Assembly (NCBI GenBank): GCA_021811085.1
Contig: JAJZPQ010000024.1
Location: 1-53,176 of the forward strand
Length of the DNA: 53,176 nt
Source of the DNA: Pseudomonadota bacterium
GTDB lineage: Bacteria > Pseudomonadota > Gammaproteobacteria > Burkholderiales > SG8-39
Reading direction: 5' to 3'
A model generated the notes under the pieces. It did no database searches and was not told where the DNA came from. It saw only the letters and a list, made by a program, of their open reading frames with translations. The position numbers and the translations under genes are program-made. Shown piece by piece: positions 44,844-53,176 of this stretch (positions are counted from its first letter, which is position 1; every line of letters starts with the position of its first letter).

Positions 44844-45227
44844 CTAACGGAAATCGTCCGGCTTCAACTCGATCGGTTGGCCGTGCAGCGTGCGCTCGCA
44901 GGCGTGATCCCAGGCGTCGCGATAACGCACGAGCGTATCGCGCGTGGCCACGCCTTTTTGCGCCACCAGCCGTTCCAGCGCGGCGAGCCAGTGCTGATAA
45001 TAGGTTTCGCCGGTGTCCGGATCGCCGGCCGCCTGCGCGCGCTTGATCTCGAGCGCCAGCGCCTCGGCCCATTCCTTCCAGCTGAACAGCCCGCGATCGT
45101 GCAGGGCCAGCGTCATCGCAAACGCCTGCGCTTCCCAGGGTTCGCGAAATACCGGACCCACGGCATCCTGCGGCAGCCCCGGCACGCTGGCGGCGGCGCG
45201 CGCCGCGGCTTGCGCGTCGAGCGCCAT
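44844..45227 (-). CDS. Nitrile hydratase accessory protein
   Basis: A 127-aa protein resembling the N-terminal half of nitrile hydratase beta: PVFREPWEAQAFAMTLALHD, FSWKEWAEALALEIKRA, YYQHWLAALERLVAQKGV. Such accessory proteins escort the alpha subunit and help insert cobalt and oxidise the cysteine ligands. The ATG at 45227 shares one base with the stop of the beta gene (TGATG), so translation is coupled. It is the last gene of the operon and converges with the DUF2917 gene, 12 bases away. Confidence 0.88.
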   Translation of the reverse strand: MALDAQAAARAAASVPGLPQDAVGPVFREPWEAQAFAMTLALHDRGLFSWKEWAEALALEIKRAQAAGDPDTGETYYQHWLAALERLVAQKGVATRDTLVRYRDAWDHACERTLHGQPIELKPDDFR

Positions 45228-45889
45228 CAGGCCGGCTCCAGATAAGCGTCCCAGGCGTCGACCGAAACTCTCAGGGTCGGATCGGCGCCTGCGCCCCACA
45301 GCTCAGCGCCTTCGAAGCAGACGGTGTACAGCCATTGCGGATTTTCGCCCGCGCCCAGTGCATTGCTGTCGGGAAAAACATGGCAGCCGTGCGCCAGCTC
45401 GACCACGCCGACGTGGCCGCGCACGTAGCGCGGCAGCCGCGTGTGCGTCGGCGGACTGAGCGTGCGCGCGCGCACGCGATCGCCCGCTCTGAAGCGCGCC
45501 GGCACGCTCGGCTCGCGCCCGGTCGGCGCGCCGCGATAGAGCACCTGCGCCACGTCCTCGGGCGAGAGCTTGTCCTTGATCGGCGCCGGCGCATGCAGTA
45601 CGCGGCCGGCCTCGATCTCGTCGCGCGCGACCAGCCCGCGCTCGGCCATCAATGTCTCCAGCCCCGCGAGCCAGATCTCGTAATAGCTCTTGGACAGATA
45701 ATCCTGCGGCGGCCGGTTTTCGCGCGCGGCGCGCGACATGTCGATGTTCCAGCCCCCGGGCATTCCCATCGCCAGCGTGAGCGCGAATGCGCGCCGCTCC
45801 CATTCGGCGTGGAACGGCGGTTCGTTCGGCTCCGGCTTCACTCTGCCGAAGCCGCGCGCGCCGCCCATGTCGTGCGCGCCCTCCGTCAT
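45227..45889 (-). CDS. nthB: Nitrile hydratase beta subunit
   Basis: Non-catalytic subunit that completes the active site of nitrile hydratase (nitrile to amide). [20 protein letters not shown] is the classic N-terminus; [19 protein letters not shown] and [20 protein letters not shown] form the helical part; the C-terminal SH3-like barrel has [29 protein letters not shown] (residues about 135-165) and ends AYLEPA. The Arg residues that hydrogen-bond the oxidised cysteines of alpha are expected in this region. Length is 220 aa. The ATG overlaps the alpha stop (ATGA). Confidence 0.93.
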   Translation of the reverse strand: MTEGAHDMGGARGFGRVKPEPNEPPFHAEWERRAFALTLAMGMPGGWNIDMSRAARENRPPQDYLSKSYYEIWLAGLETLMAERGLVARDEIEAGRVLHAPAPIKDKLSPEDVAQVLYRGAPTGREPSVPARFRAGDRVRARTLSPPTHTRLPRYVRGHVGVVELAHGCHVFPDSNALGAGENPQWLYTVCFEGAELWGAGADPTLRVSVDAWDAYLEPA

Positions 45890-46515
45890 TCGAGCTCTTC
45901 CGGCCGTTTCGCCAAGCCGGTGCCGATCATGCTGTTGCGCGTGACGAGGTCGGCGAGCTTTTCCTCGCTCCAGCCCGCGCTGCCCTCCGGCCGCATCGGC
46001 AAAACGAGGTAGCGCACTTCCGAGGTCGAGTCCCAGACGCGGATTTCGGTTTCGGCCGGCAGCTCCACGCCGAATTCGCGCAGCACGCCGCGCGGATCGG
46101 CGACCGCGCGCGAACGATAAGGCGCCGACTTGTACCAGACCGGCGGCAGGCCCAGCACCGGCCACGGGTAGCAGGAGCACAGCGTGCACACCACCATGTT
46201 GTGCCGCTTGGGCGTGTTCTCGAGCACGACCATGTGTTCGCCCTGGCGGCCGGCATAGCCGACCGAGGCGATGGCGGCATTCGCGTCCTTGAGCAGCCAG
46301 GCGCGATAAGCCGGATCGGTCCAGGCCTTGGCCACCACGCGTGCGCCGTTGCGCGGACCGACTTTCTTCTCGTAGGTTTCGATCAGCAGATCGAGCGCGG
46401 CCGGATCAACATAGCCTTTCTCGGTGAGGATGGTCTCGAGCGCGCGCACGCGCAGCTGCGTTTCGGACAACTCCGAGTGTTCGTGGTCGTGATCGTGGTC
46501 GTGGTCGTGCGTCAT
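45886..46515 (-). CDS. nthA: Nitrile hydratase alpha subunit, cobalt type, with His-rich N-terminus
   Basis: Catalytic subunit holding a non-corrin metal centre. The motif V-C110-T-L-C113-S114-C115 binds the metal; Thr in the second place is the mark of cobalt enzymes (iron enzymes have Ser). [20 protein letters not shown] and [10 protein letters not shown] follow as in the family. Length is 209 aa. The N-terminus has [11 protein letters not shown] at residues 3-13, which could bind cobalt. Alpha is transcribed first, then beta, then the accessory protein, each overlapping the next. A flavin reductase gene precedes it by 7 bases. No amidase is present in the window, so the amide product must be handled elsewhere. 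Confidence 0.95.
   Translation of the reverse strand: MTHDHDHDHDHEHSELSETQLRVRALETILTEKGYVDPAALDLLIETYEKKVGPRNGARVVAKAWTDPAYRAWLLKDANAAIASVGYAGRQGEHMVVLENTPKRHNMVVCTLCSCYPWPVLGLPPVWYKSAPYRSRAVADPRGVLREFGVELPAETEIRVWDSTSEVRYLVLPMRPEGSAGWSEEKLADLVTRNSMIGTGLAKRPEELE
46477..46509 (-). repeat. Short hexanucleotide repeat coding for the His-Asp tract of NthA
   Basis: The plus strand has imperfect tandem GTGGTC/GTGATC units encoding alternating His and Asp. Unit length is six bases, so copy changes would stay in frame and only alter the tract length. Confidence 0.7.
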
Positions 46516-46522
46516 CGGCGCA

Positions 46523-47227
46523 CTATAGTGAGACCGACGCTTCCGCGCAAGGGCTCGGCGCGAAAGCGACCGCCCGGCTCCGGTCTATGTCGGGACTGCG
46601 ATACATCGCCTCCGGGATCTGCGCGAGCGCGGAGGCATGCAGCTGGCCCGGCGCGAGGCCGTAGAATTTCTGGAAGCTCATGATCAGCGGGCGCCAGCGG
46701 TCCGGATCGACGCGGTCCGGTTCGCCCTGCGCGAGTATCGACTGCTCCAGGTGCACGCGCTGAATGCGCAGCTCGAACGTCATAATTCCGCCGCGCAAGG
46801 CCTCGTCCTCCGCGGCGAGCGCGTGCGTCGACACTACCGCGGCCTCGAGCTGCACCGGGCATTCGCGCACGCGGGGCGCGAGCACGGTTTCGGCGGCGAT
46901 CGGCGTAAATCCCGCGAGGCCGAACTTGTCCGCTACATGCCGGTAGCCGCGCGCGAGTTTGCGCTGCGGCACCGGGTTCGATCCGGTGGTCAGAGCCAAG
47001 CGATTCACGCCGCCAACCTCGGTTTCCGACGGCAGGTTCAGCACGCATTCGCCGCTGCGCAGCAGGTTCTGCGCCGTCTTCGACGCGAGCCCGAGCATGC
47101 AGCGCCAACCCAGCCAGAAGGCCGAGGACATCGGCGCGAGATTGGGTGTGCCGTCTTCGTTGCTCGTGCCGATAAGGACCACAGGCGTGCCGAAATAGAG
47201 GATCGGCGGTTCGCTCGCTACGTGCAT
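46523..47227 (-). CDS. Flavin reductase-like (FMN-binding split-barrel) protein
   Basis: 234 aa with the split-barrel flavin-binding fold: [60 protein letters not shown] and [15 protein letters not shown]. Members bind FMN and act as flavin reductases or oxygenase partners. It starts after CAGGAGAAC and lies 7 bases before nthA, clearly in the nitrile hydratase operon. A link to nitrile metabolism is unusual; it might reduce a flavin for an enzyme that makes the nitrile, for instance from an aldoxime, but no such gene is here. Confidence 0.85.
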   Translation of the reverse strand: MHVASEPPILYFGTPVVLIGTSNEDGTPNLAPMSSAFWLGWRCMLGLASKTAQNLLRSGECVLNLPSETEVGGVNRLALTTGSNPVPQRKLARGYRHVADKFGLAGFTPIAAETVLAPRVRECPVQLEAAVVSTHALAAEDEALRGGIMTFELRIQRVHLEQSILAQGEPDRVDPDRWRPLIMSFQKFYGLAPGQLHASALAQIPEAMYRSPDIDRSRAVAFAPSPCAEASVSL

Positions 47228-47411
47228 GGTCGTTCTCCTGTCGAATGCGGGTTAACGATGGAAGCAATGCGCCCCCGTGCGGCACTTTGCACCGAAGCCA
47301 TGCGGCTGTCTGGCCGCTTTCGGACCTTGAACGCGCGCTCCGTTGCAGTTGCGCCTTTGGAAGCGCTGGACTAGATTGGCAGGCGCAATGACCTGCACCG
47401 GAGATTTCAAC

Positions 47412-48266
47412 ATGATGAATCGAGACCAACCCGTCTGGCTGATTACCGGCTGTTCCACCGGCTTCGGCCGCGAACTCGCGAAACTCGTGCTGGCACGCGG
47501 CTGGCGCGCCGTCGTCACCGCGCGCGATGCGTCGAAAGTGGCGGATATCGCCGCCGGACACGCCGAGCGCGCGCTGGTCCTGCCGCTCGATGTCACCCGG
47601 CGCGCGCAGATCGACGCTGCCGTCGCCGCAGCGAAGCAAAAATTCGGGCGCATCGATGCGCTCGTCAATAACGCAGGCTACGGCTATCTGGCCGCGATCG
47701 AGGAGGGCGAGGACGAGGGTGTGCGCGCCTTGTTCGAGGCCAACGTGTTCGGACTCATAGACATGACCAAGGCGGTGTTGCCGCTCATGCGCGCGCAGCG
47801 CAGCGGCTTGATCGTGAACATCTCGTCGATCGGCGGCCTCGTGAGTCAGGCGGCGACCGGCTATTATCATGCGACGAAATTCGCCGTCGAAGGCCTGTCC
47901 GAATCGCTCGCGGCGGAGCTGCGGCCGCTCGGTATCGATGTGCTGATCGTCGAGCCGGGGCCGTTCCGCACCAACTGGGCGGGACCGTCGTTGAAGCGCG
48001 CGGCAGCGCAGATCGATGCCTACGCTGCGACCGCCGGCGAGCGGCGCAAGCAAATCGATGCGCGCACCGGCACCCAGCCCGGCGATCCGGTGCGCGCCGG
48101 GCAGGCCATTATCGACGCCGCGCTGTCGGACGCCCCGCCGCTGCGCCTGCTGCTGGGCAAAGTTGCGCTCGAATCGGCGCGCAGGAAACTCGATTCCCTG
48201 CGCAAGGATTTCGATGCCTGGGAAGCGACGACGCTGGGCGCCGACTATCCGAAGGGCGCGGGTTGA
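47412..48266 (+). CDS. Short-chain dehydrogenase/reductase
   Basis: Classical SDR: the cofactor loop TGCSTGFGRELA at about 11-22, NNAGYGYLAAIEEG, catalytic Ser in NISSIGG and Tyr-x3-Lys in YYHATKFAVEGLSE. After VEPGPFRTNWAG there is a C-terminal part with DPVRAGQAIIDAAL, typical of the oxidoreductase group often named 'SDR family oxidoreductase' similar to retinol dehydrogenase-like bacterial proteins. Arg after the first strand (VVTARDASK) suggests NADP(H). Length is 285 aa. It is divergent from the flavin reductase. Substrate unknown. Confidence 0.9.
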   Translation: MMNRDQPVWLITGCSTGFGRELAKLVLARGWRAVVTARDASKVADIAAGHAERALVLPLDVTRRAQIDAAVAAAKQKFGRIDALVNNAGYGYLAAIEEGEDEGVRALFEANVFGLIDMTKAVLPLMRAQRSGLIVNISSIGGLVSQAATGYYHATKFAVEGLSESLAAELRPLGIDVLIVEPGPFRTNWAGPSLKRAAAQIDAYAATAGERRKQIDARTGTQPGDPVRAGQAIIDAALSDAPPLRLLLGKVALESARRKLDSLRKDFDAWEATTLGADYPKGAG

Positions 48267-48361
48267 GAGCTGCGTATGCGCATTAAACGCTGTGGCGCTT
48301 TCGGCTTGTTCGCCGCAGCGAATGACGCAAACGCAACCGTTTAGGGAAATGGCCCCGCGCC

Positions 48362-49261
48362 TCAGCGCTTGATGCCGGACAATTCTTCGTAGAGCAAGCC
48401 GATCGCGGCGCTGTCCATGCCGTCGCGGCCGGTATTGCACAGTACCGTGAACAGCTGTTCGGCCAAGGCCGCGACCGGCGCGAAGCTGCCCGCATCCGTC
48501 GTGGCCGCCGCAGCCAAGTGCAGGTCCTTCAGCAGCAGTGTGGCGCGAAAGCCGGGGGCAAGCGTGCCATCGAGGAAGCGCTTGGCGTGATTCTGCATGA
48601 CGAAGCTTTGTGCCGAGCCGCCCAGCAGCGCTTCGCGCACCTTGTACGGATCGATGCCGGCCTTCTTCGCCAGAGTCAAGGCCTCGCACACCGCCATGGC
48701 GGTGCTAGCCATGACCAGCTGATTGCACGACTTGCACAGCTGGCCTGCGCCGCTCGCGCCAATGTGGGTGAAGGTCTTGCCCACGGCTTTGAACAAGGGC
48801 ATGCAGCGCGCGAGCGTCTCGGCCTCGCCGCCGATCATGCAGCTCAAAGCCGCGTCGCGCGCGCCAGCCGGCCCGCCCGATACCGGGGAGTCGAGCATGG
48901 CGACGCCCACCTGTTTCAGGCGCTCGGCGAAACCGACCGTCGCCTGCGACGAAATCGTGCTGAAGTCGATCACGACGCTGCCGGCTTTGACGGCGGCGGC
49001 GACCCCGTTGGCCCCGAACAGCACGGCTTCCGCGTCCGGCGTATCGGGTACGCACAGGCAAATGATCTCGGCGCGGGCTGCCAGATCCGCCGGTGAGGTC
49101 GCGGCGATGCCGCCGATCCCGGCCAACTCATCGACCGCGGCGCGGCTGCGGTTGTGCAGCACGACCTGGAAACCCGCCTTGATCAGATTGCGCGCCATCG
49201 ACTTGCCCATGACGCCGAGGCCGATAAAACCGATGTTCGTCTTGCTGGATATTTCGCTCAT
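48362..49261 (-). CDS. 3-hydroxyisobutyrate dehydrogenase / tartronate semialdehyde reductase-family oxidoreductase
   Basis: NAD(P)-binding beta-hydroxyacid dehydrogenase: GFIGLGVMGKSMARNLIKAG (dinucleotide fold), DSPVSGGPAGARDAALSCMI (substrate-binding serine/glycine loop), the catalytic Lys in GAGQLCKSCNQLVM and KDLHLAAAATTDAG near the C-terminus. HNRSR after the second strand favours NADP(H). Length is 299 aa from ATG 49261; upstream in-frame ATGs would add a Lys-rich 16-residue tail. Family members act on 3-hydroxyisobutyrate, tartronate semialdehyde or succinate semialdehyde; the motif set does not tell which. Confidence 0.88.
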   Translation of the reverse strand: MSEISSKTNIGFIGLGVMGKSMARNLIKAGFQVVLHNRSRAAVDELAGIGGIAATSPADLAARAEIICLCVPDTPDAEAVLFGANGVAAAVKAGSVVIDFSTISSQATVGFAERLKQVGVAMLDSPVSGGPAGARDAALSCMIGGEAETLARCMPLFKAVGKTFTHIGASGAGQLCKSCNQLVMASTAMAVCEALTLAKKAGIDPYKVREALLGGSAQSFVMQNHAKRFLDGTLAPGFRATLLLKDLHLAAAATTDAGSFAPVAALAEQLFTVLCNTGRDGMDSAAIGLLYEELSGIKR

Positions 49262-49432
49262 TTTCTTGTCCTTTATTGATTTGGTTTCTTGATTTAGTTT
49301 CGCCATCATAGTTCCATAAACGCTAGCATGCTTCAGCGCAGATCATGGATATACCATTTGACTAATCAGGCAATGAATCCAAGAATGGGATTAACAGGAG
49401 CGATTCGGCGCATGGAATGACGGGGGTAAATC

Positions 49433-49876
49433 ATGGAAAAAACGAGAAAGGTGTTGGTGGTCGACGATGAAGAGATAGTGAGAGTGAGCCACATGAGAAG
49501 TCTGGCCGGGCAAGACTGTACGGTGGAGGCAGTGCGCGGCGGCGACCAGGCGGTGGAGAATATGCAAAAGGAGGCGGCCGACGTGGTGCTGATGGATTTG
49601 CGCATGCCGGGAATGGACGGGATGTCGGCTCTGAAAACCATCAAGCAGAAATGGCCGGATACCGAAGTGGTGATCATCACCGGCTATCCATCGGTATATA
49701 CGGCGCGCGAGGCGGCCAAGCTCGGCGCCTTCGACTATCTGGTCAAGCCGGTGGATCCGGACCGGGTAGTCGCCGTGGCGAACGCGGCGATGGCGCAACG
49801 ACTGGCGCCGCCCGAAGGAAAGACAGAGGCGCAGATCAAGGATCCGCAAAAGGGCTGGGCGAAATATCTGGGTTGA
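49433..49876 (+). CDS. Stand-alone response regulator (single receiver domain)
   Basis: 147 aa. KVLVVDDEEIVRVSHMRSL gives the acidic pair, VLMDLRMPGMDG the phosphorylated Asp55, VVIITGY the Thr, and YLVKPVDPD the Lys. There is no DNA-binding or enzymatic output domain; the last 30 residues are a short helix plus tail (AQIKDPQKGWAKYLG). Such regulators pass phosphate or act by protein contact. It lies 579 bases from, and convergent to, the CHASE2 kinase gene; a shared pathway is possible but the kinase is Ser/Thr-type, not histidine-type. Start fixed by ATG 49433. Confidence 0.9.
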   Translation: MEKTRKVLVVDDEEIVRVSHMRSLAGQDCTVEAVRGGDQAVENMQKEAADVVLMDLRMPGMDGMSALKTIKQKWPDTEVVIITGYPSVYTAREAAKLGAFDYLVKPVDPDRVVAVANAAMAQRLAPPEGKTEAQIKDPQKGWAKYLG

Positions 49877-49939
49877 ACCAGGCGGCGGGAAAGCCTGGAG
49901 AAAGTTCGACTCCGCCCGATGGCGCGAACGCCGGCGATG

Positions 49940-50167
49940 CTAACGCGGCGAGTTGTGCTTCAGCATCGTCAAGAGATTGAGGCAAATCAAATGCGCGATC
50001 TTCTGCTTTTCCGGGCGCGGCTGCCTGCGTCGCAGCTGACGGCACAACACGCGCGCCGCCTTAAGCGCCGGCGCGAAACTGTGCTTGCTCGCCGCATCCC
50101 GCCGCGGGATCGGCGTCTCGCCAAACAGATCGCCGGATTCTCCGGTAACGCCTATGCAATTCGCCAT
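49940..50167 (-). CDS. Doubtful small open frame between the response regulator and kinase genes
   Basis: 75 codons starting MANCIGVTGESGDLFGETPI, with GAGGTG before the ATG. The rest is basic and Arg/Leu-rich. A neighbouring frame (50045-49836) continues with a more protein-like reading, FDLPQSLDDAEAQLAALASP, so a frameshifted gene is conceivable. Nothing is recognised. The remaining spacer (49877-49939 and 50168-50455) shows no other gene. Confidence 0.2.
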   Translation of the reverse strand: MANCIGVTGESGDLFGETPIPRRDAASKHSFAPALKAARVLCRQLRRRQPRPEKQKIAHLICLNLLTMLKHNSPR

Positions 50168-50455
50168 ATCGCACCTCGCATACTCGTAACGGACCGTTCG
50201 CGTTCACCTCCTCTGTATGCATTTTCCACATTGCCGGCGGAACGGTTTTGCGTTGGCGCAAATAGGGCGACAATTTTTCCAGCGCTTCGCGTCGGCGTAC
50301 TGCGTCCTACGCAGACGTCAATTCTTGTGCTACAGCTTTAATAAATTGGGCTATGTATTTGCTTCGATGGGCGAAGCAAAGCATGACGTACATCCGCGCT
50401 CATCTGGAAGCCGCCATCCGTTCGATGACAGGTGGAGGCGGCGAATGGGACTCGC

Positions 50456-53044
50456 TTACTTGGCTGAACTCTTCATCGCGCCGCCGGCGCCGGCGGCGCG
50501 CAACGCGGCCGCAAATTCCTCTCCGGTCTGGTAGCGCGCGTCCGGCTCCTTGGCCATCGCCTTATCCAGGAAAGCCACCAAAGGAGGCGGCAGCCCTCGC
50601 CTGACCAAGAAAATTTCGGTTGCCGGTTCATTGGCGATCTTGAACATCAACTGCGCCATGGAATCGCCGACGAAAGGCAGCGCGCCGCACAACATCTGGT
50701 ACAAAGTCACCGCCAGGGAAAACAGATCACTGCGCCCGTCCACTTTCTTGCCCGAGAGCTGCTCCGGCGACATGTAGGACGGCGTGCCCAGCACCATTCC
50801 CGTCTTGGTCTTGGAGGAGTCGGTGATACGCGCAATGCCGAAGTCCGTGACCTTGGGCGAGTCGGTCTCGACGTCGTACATGATGTTGCCCGGTTTGATG
50901 TCGCGGTGGACGATGTTGTGCTTGTGCGCATAGCCCAGCGCATCGGCGACGCGCGCGATGATCGACACCACCTTGTCTATGGGCATCAGGTTGTCCGGCT
51001 TGGTATAGGGAATCAGGTCTTTGCCCTTCAGCAGCTCCATCGCGATATAGCACAGATCGTGCTCTTCGCCGGCGTCGTAGATGGTGACGATATTCGGGTG
51101 CGACAAACGCCCGGCGGTCTCCGCCTCGCGGAAGAATCGCTCCTTCACTTCGACCAGTTCGTCCGCCTCGAACTCCTGCGACAGCGCCATGGTCTTGATC
51201 GCCACAACGCGGCCGATTTTGGGGTCCCTGCCCTGGTAGACCACACCCATTGCGCCCTTGCCCAGTTCCTTCTCCACCTGGTAGCGGCCCAGCATGGGTT
51301 TTTCCGCGCCGGTGCCCAGGGACATGGAGCCGCCGGGATGACCGGATGCGCCCCCCAGTATGATCGTCTCCGACATCTCCCTGGCGCGGCTCAATCGCGT
51401 CTCCAGATCGCGGAACTTGGGGTTGTAATTGGCCATGTACTTAAACACGTTTTCCGCCTTGTTGAACTGGCGTTTCCGCTCGAAATCGAGCGCAAGGTTG
51501 TACAGATTGTCCATCAAGCCATCGTCCATCGGCACCTTGCGGAATTTGTCCCAGGCCATGTCGAGTTGGCCCTGGCCCTGAAAAGCGAGCCCGAGCATGC
51601 GGTTGGACTCGGCCGATTCGGCGTCGGATTTAACCTTGCCTGCCTCGGTGAGAACGAAGCGCTTCGTGACCAGCAGGACGTGACCTACAACCAGCAGCAC
51701 CAGCGGCAGCATCAGCTGCAACCACATTGCGTTCATTGTCATGAGAACGAAGTGAGAGATCAGGAGCAGTCCGATCAGCGCGCCGGTGATCGTCGCGCCC
51801 ATGCCGGCTTTGAGCCGCGGCAGCATTGCGATCAGGTACGCGGCGACGAGCACGAACACCAAAAGCTCGACCCAAGGTCCCCAGGTCGGCGCAACGAAGA
51901 AATGCTCGGACAGGATTGACGACACCGAATGCGCAAGCAGCATGACCGGCGGCATCGCGGGCGACACCGGGGTGATGGCCGCGCTGCCCAGACCGGCGGC
52001 AGTGGGTCCGATCAGAACGATTTTGTTCTGATATTTGCTCACCGGGATTTTGCCGCTGTAAACATCGTAGAACGAATCTACGGGGAACGCGGGCCGCCCG
52101 TCTCGATCCTTGTAGAAGTAGGTGTACATCCGCGTAAACGGATCGGTGACGATGTTGAGTCCTCCGAGGGAAACCTTTTCGCCGGGCTGGACTTTGATGT
52201 CGCTCACGCCGAGATTGAGGCTGCGGGCGGCGACCATCATCGAAAGCGACGGATAGAACTGGCCGAAGTACTCCAGCACCAGCAACTCGGCGCGCGTGCC
52301 GCCGTCGACATCGGGCGTGGAGTTGAGGTAGCCGAGCGCAGCGGAAGCGGTGCCCAGGATCTCGATCGGGTATTCGAATTTGCGCGTGGCCAGTATTGCG
52401 CCGTCGCGGCCGGCGCCGATCTTGGCCAGGCTGTTTTTCGTCACGTATTCGGGCAGGGGTTTGTCCGGTTTTCCGAGCGCTGCGCCGATGTCGAACAGCG
52501 TCATCGGCACCACATTGCCGGCATGCGCAAAACTTTCCGCAAGCCTGCGATCGGTATTGAGCGCCCGCTCCGCATCCTTCAGCAACGCACGGATCGGCGC
52601 GAGTGCGTCGCCCGCAGGCGGCGGCGCGAGCGCGCTCGCACCCGGCTCGGCCACAGCAGCGGCGGGCGCTGCCGCAGGCGGTGCACCCGCGCCGGTGAGT
52701 TCGAGCAGTCTGGTGATGTAGATGTATCCCGGATCGGTCTGCGGCTCGGAGAACAACACGGTATACGCAATGACCTTTGCCTTCGCCGCCGAGAGGCTGT
52801 CGGTCATTTTCCCCAGCACCTCGCGCGACCACGGCCAACGGCCGAGATTCGCCAGGCTCTGCTCGTCGATCGCGATTACCGCGATTTTGTCCGACGGCGT
52901 GCGCGAAGTCGCAACGACGCCCAGGTCATAGGCCTTGCGCTCAAGGCTCGGAATGAGATCGCTCGTGCGGTCGAACAGAATGACACAGACAACGACGGCG
53001 ACGCCCAGGAACCAGTCCGTCTTCCAGAATCCGGCTTTTGCCAT
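50456..53044 (-). CDS. CHASE2-domain transmembrane serine/threonine protein kinase
   Basis: A 862-aa membrane kinase. An N-terminal helix (WFLGVAVVVCVILFDRTSDL, about 11-30) leads to an extracytoplasmic CHASE2 sensor (about 35-375), containing DKIAVIAIDEQSLANLGRWP and KIVLIGPTAAGLG. Three transmembrane helices follow (about 395-465), then a helical TPR-like linker (LDMAWDKFRKVPMDDGLMDN) and a Hanks-type kinase domain: glycine loop GKGAMGVVYQGRD, VAIKTM Lys, HRDIKPGNIMYD, DFGIARI and GTPSYMSPEQL. All catalytic residues are present. An Ala/Pro-rich insert lies inside the sensor at about 120-150. The start at 53044 follows GGGGACGGGC. The signal sensed is unknown. Confidence 0.93.
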   Translation of the reverse strand: MAKAGFWKTDWFLGVAVVVCVILFDRTSDLIPSLERKAYDLGVVATSRTPSDKIAVIAIDEQSLANLGRWPWSREVLGKMTDSLSAAKAKVIAYTVLFSEPQTDPGYIYITRLLELTGAGAPPAAAPAAAVAEPGASALAPPPAGDALAPIRALLKDAERALNTDRRLAESFAHAGNVVPMTLFDIGAALGKPDKPLPEYVTKNSLAKIGAGRDGAILATRKFEYPIEILGTASAALGYLNSTPDVDGGTRAELLVLEYFGQFYPSLSMMVAARSLNLGVSDIKVQPGEKVSLGGLNIVTDPFTRMYTYFYKDRDGRPAFPVDSFYDVYSGKIPVSKYQNKIVLIGPTAAGLGSAAITPVSPAMPPVMLLAHSVSSILSEHFFVAPTWGPWVELLVFVLVAAYLIAMLPRLKAGMGATITGALIGLLLISHFVLMTMNAMWLQLMLPLVLLVVGHVLLVTKRFVLTEAGKVKSDAESAESNRMLGLAFQGQGQLDMAWDKFRKVPMDDGLMDNLYNLALDFERKRQFNKAENVFKYMANYNPKFRDLETRLSRAREMSETIILGGASGHPGGSMSLGTGAEKPMLGRYQVEKELGKGAMGVVYQGRDPKIGRVVAIKTMALSQEFEADELVEVKERFFREAETAGRLSHPNIVTIYDAGEEHDLCYIAMELLKGKDLIPYTKPDNLMPIDKVVSIIARVADALGYAHKHNIVHRDIKPGNIMYDVETDSPKVTDFGIARITDSSKTKTGMVLGTPSYMSPEQLSGKKVDGRSDLFSLAVTLYQMLCGALPFVGDSMAQLMFKIANEPATEIFLVRRGLPPPLVAFLDKAMAKEPDARYQTGEEFAAALRAAGAGGAMKSSAK

Positions 53045-53173
53045 GCCCGTCCCCTGCGCAGCTGATTTTCTTCCGCTAACGCCAGGCTTTCCGCCCGGTG
53101 GCAAAGACATTTTACGACAATAGCCCCGGCACCTGTATCATTTCCGCTGAGCCAAAACTTTAGGGAGAACGCC

Positions 53174-53176
53174 ATG
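53174..53176 (+). CDS. Start codon of a gene continuing beyond the window
   Basis: The window ends in ATG, preceded by the ribosome-site-like AGGGAGA eight bases upstream. The arrangement implies a plus-strand gene divergent from the CHASE2 kinase, with a 129-base shared promoter region. Nothing of the protein is visible. Confidence 0.5.

Noticed and set aside
46477-46509. Hexanucleotide repeat considered as a phase-variation switch
   Set aside because: Unit length is a multiple of three, so changes cannot shift the frame; only tract length would vary.

Overview
The window is about 53 kb of GC-rich chromosome from a bacterium, most likely a betaproteobacterium. The evidence is the priA end - argS - SPOR protein - dsbA block, a class I PHA synthase, a complete liu (leucine/isovalerate) pathway with a MerR-type LiuR regulator, Liv-type transporters linked to CoA ligases, and a GcvA-type LysR relative beside a DUF2917 gene. 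I cannot name the genus. I see no rRNA, tRNA, CRISPR array, transposase or phage gene.

Layout. (1) 1-5.9 kb: 3' part of priA, argS, a SPOR-domain protein, two tandem DsbA-type thioredoxin-fold proteins and a BtuF-like metal/cobalamin-binding protein. (2) 6-7.9 kb, minus strand: phaC, preceded by the tail of a lost metallo-beta-lactamase-fold gene whose stop still overlaps the phaC start. (3) 8-24.4 kb, plus strand: leucine catabolism. liuR, a palindromic operator over a promoter, liuA, thiolase and a second acyl-CoA dehydrogenase come first. An unrelated insert follows (methyltransferase, kappa-GST/isomerase-like protein, two small proteins, hemG on the other strand, an S41 protease lipoprotein and a small lipoprotein). 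Then come liuB, liuC, liuD, liuE, a DUF1289 protein and an MBL-fold hydrolase. Together LiuA to LiuE turn isovaleryl-CoA into acetoacetate and acetyl-CoA, and the thiolase could link that to acetyl-CoA or PHB metabolism. (4) 24.4-33 kb, minus strand: one operon of a long-chain-type acyl-CoA synthetase, LivG, LivH, LivM, a substrate-binding protein, LivF and a PaaK-like CoA ligase, with a divergent Crp/Fnr regulator. It looks like an uptake-and-activation system for a carboxylic acid. (5) 33-40 kb: phosphatase, a leaderless WtpA/ModA-like binding protein, an HtrA-like protein without its catalytic triad, a Cache protein, a bactofilin and a C45 acyltransferase-like protein. (6) 39.8-43.5 kb, minus: ABM-domain monooxygenase, RNase Z-like hydrolase and a polar amino acid ABC transporter. 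(7) 43.7-47.2 kb: a head-truncated LysR gene abutting DUF2917, and a cobalt-type nitrile hydratase operon led by a flavin reductase. (8) 47.4-53.2 kb: SDR, a hydroxyisobutyrate-dehydrogenase-like enzyme, a stand-alone response regulator and a CHASE2 Ser/Thr kinase. The last three bases are the start codon of a divergent gene.

No single new defence or mobile system stands out. The least explained parts are small and non-coding: a GC-rich palindromic element present twice at exactly the same distance (29 nt) from a start codon; a chain of hairpins, two with 21-bp stems, between liuC and liuD; a 43-bp direct repeat that duplicates the 3' end of an acyl-CoA dehydrogenase and scrambles the next gene start; and a translatable 26-codon thiolase N-terminus cut by a hairpin just upstream of the intact thiolase. 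Several truncated or catalytically dead genes (LysR, MBL tail, HtrA-like) point to local gene decay.
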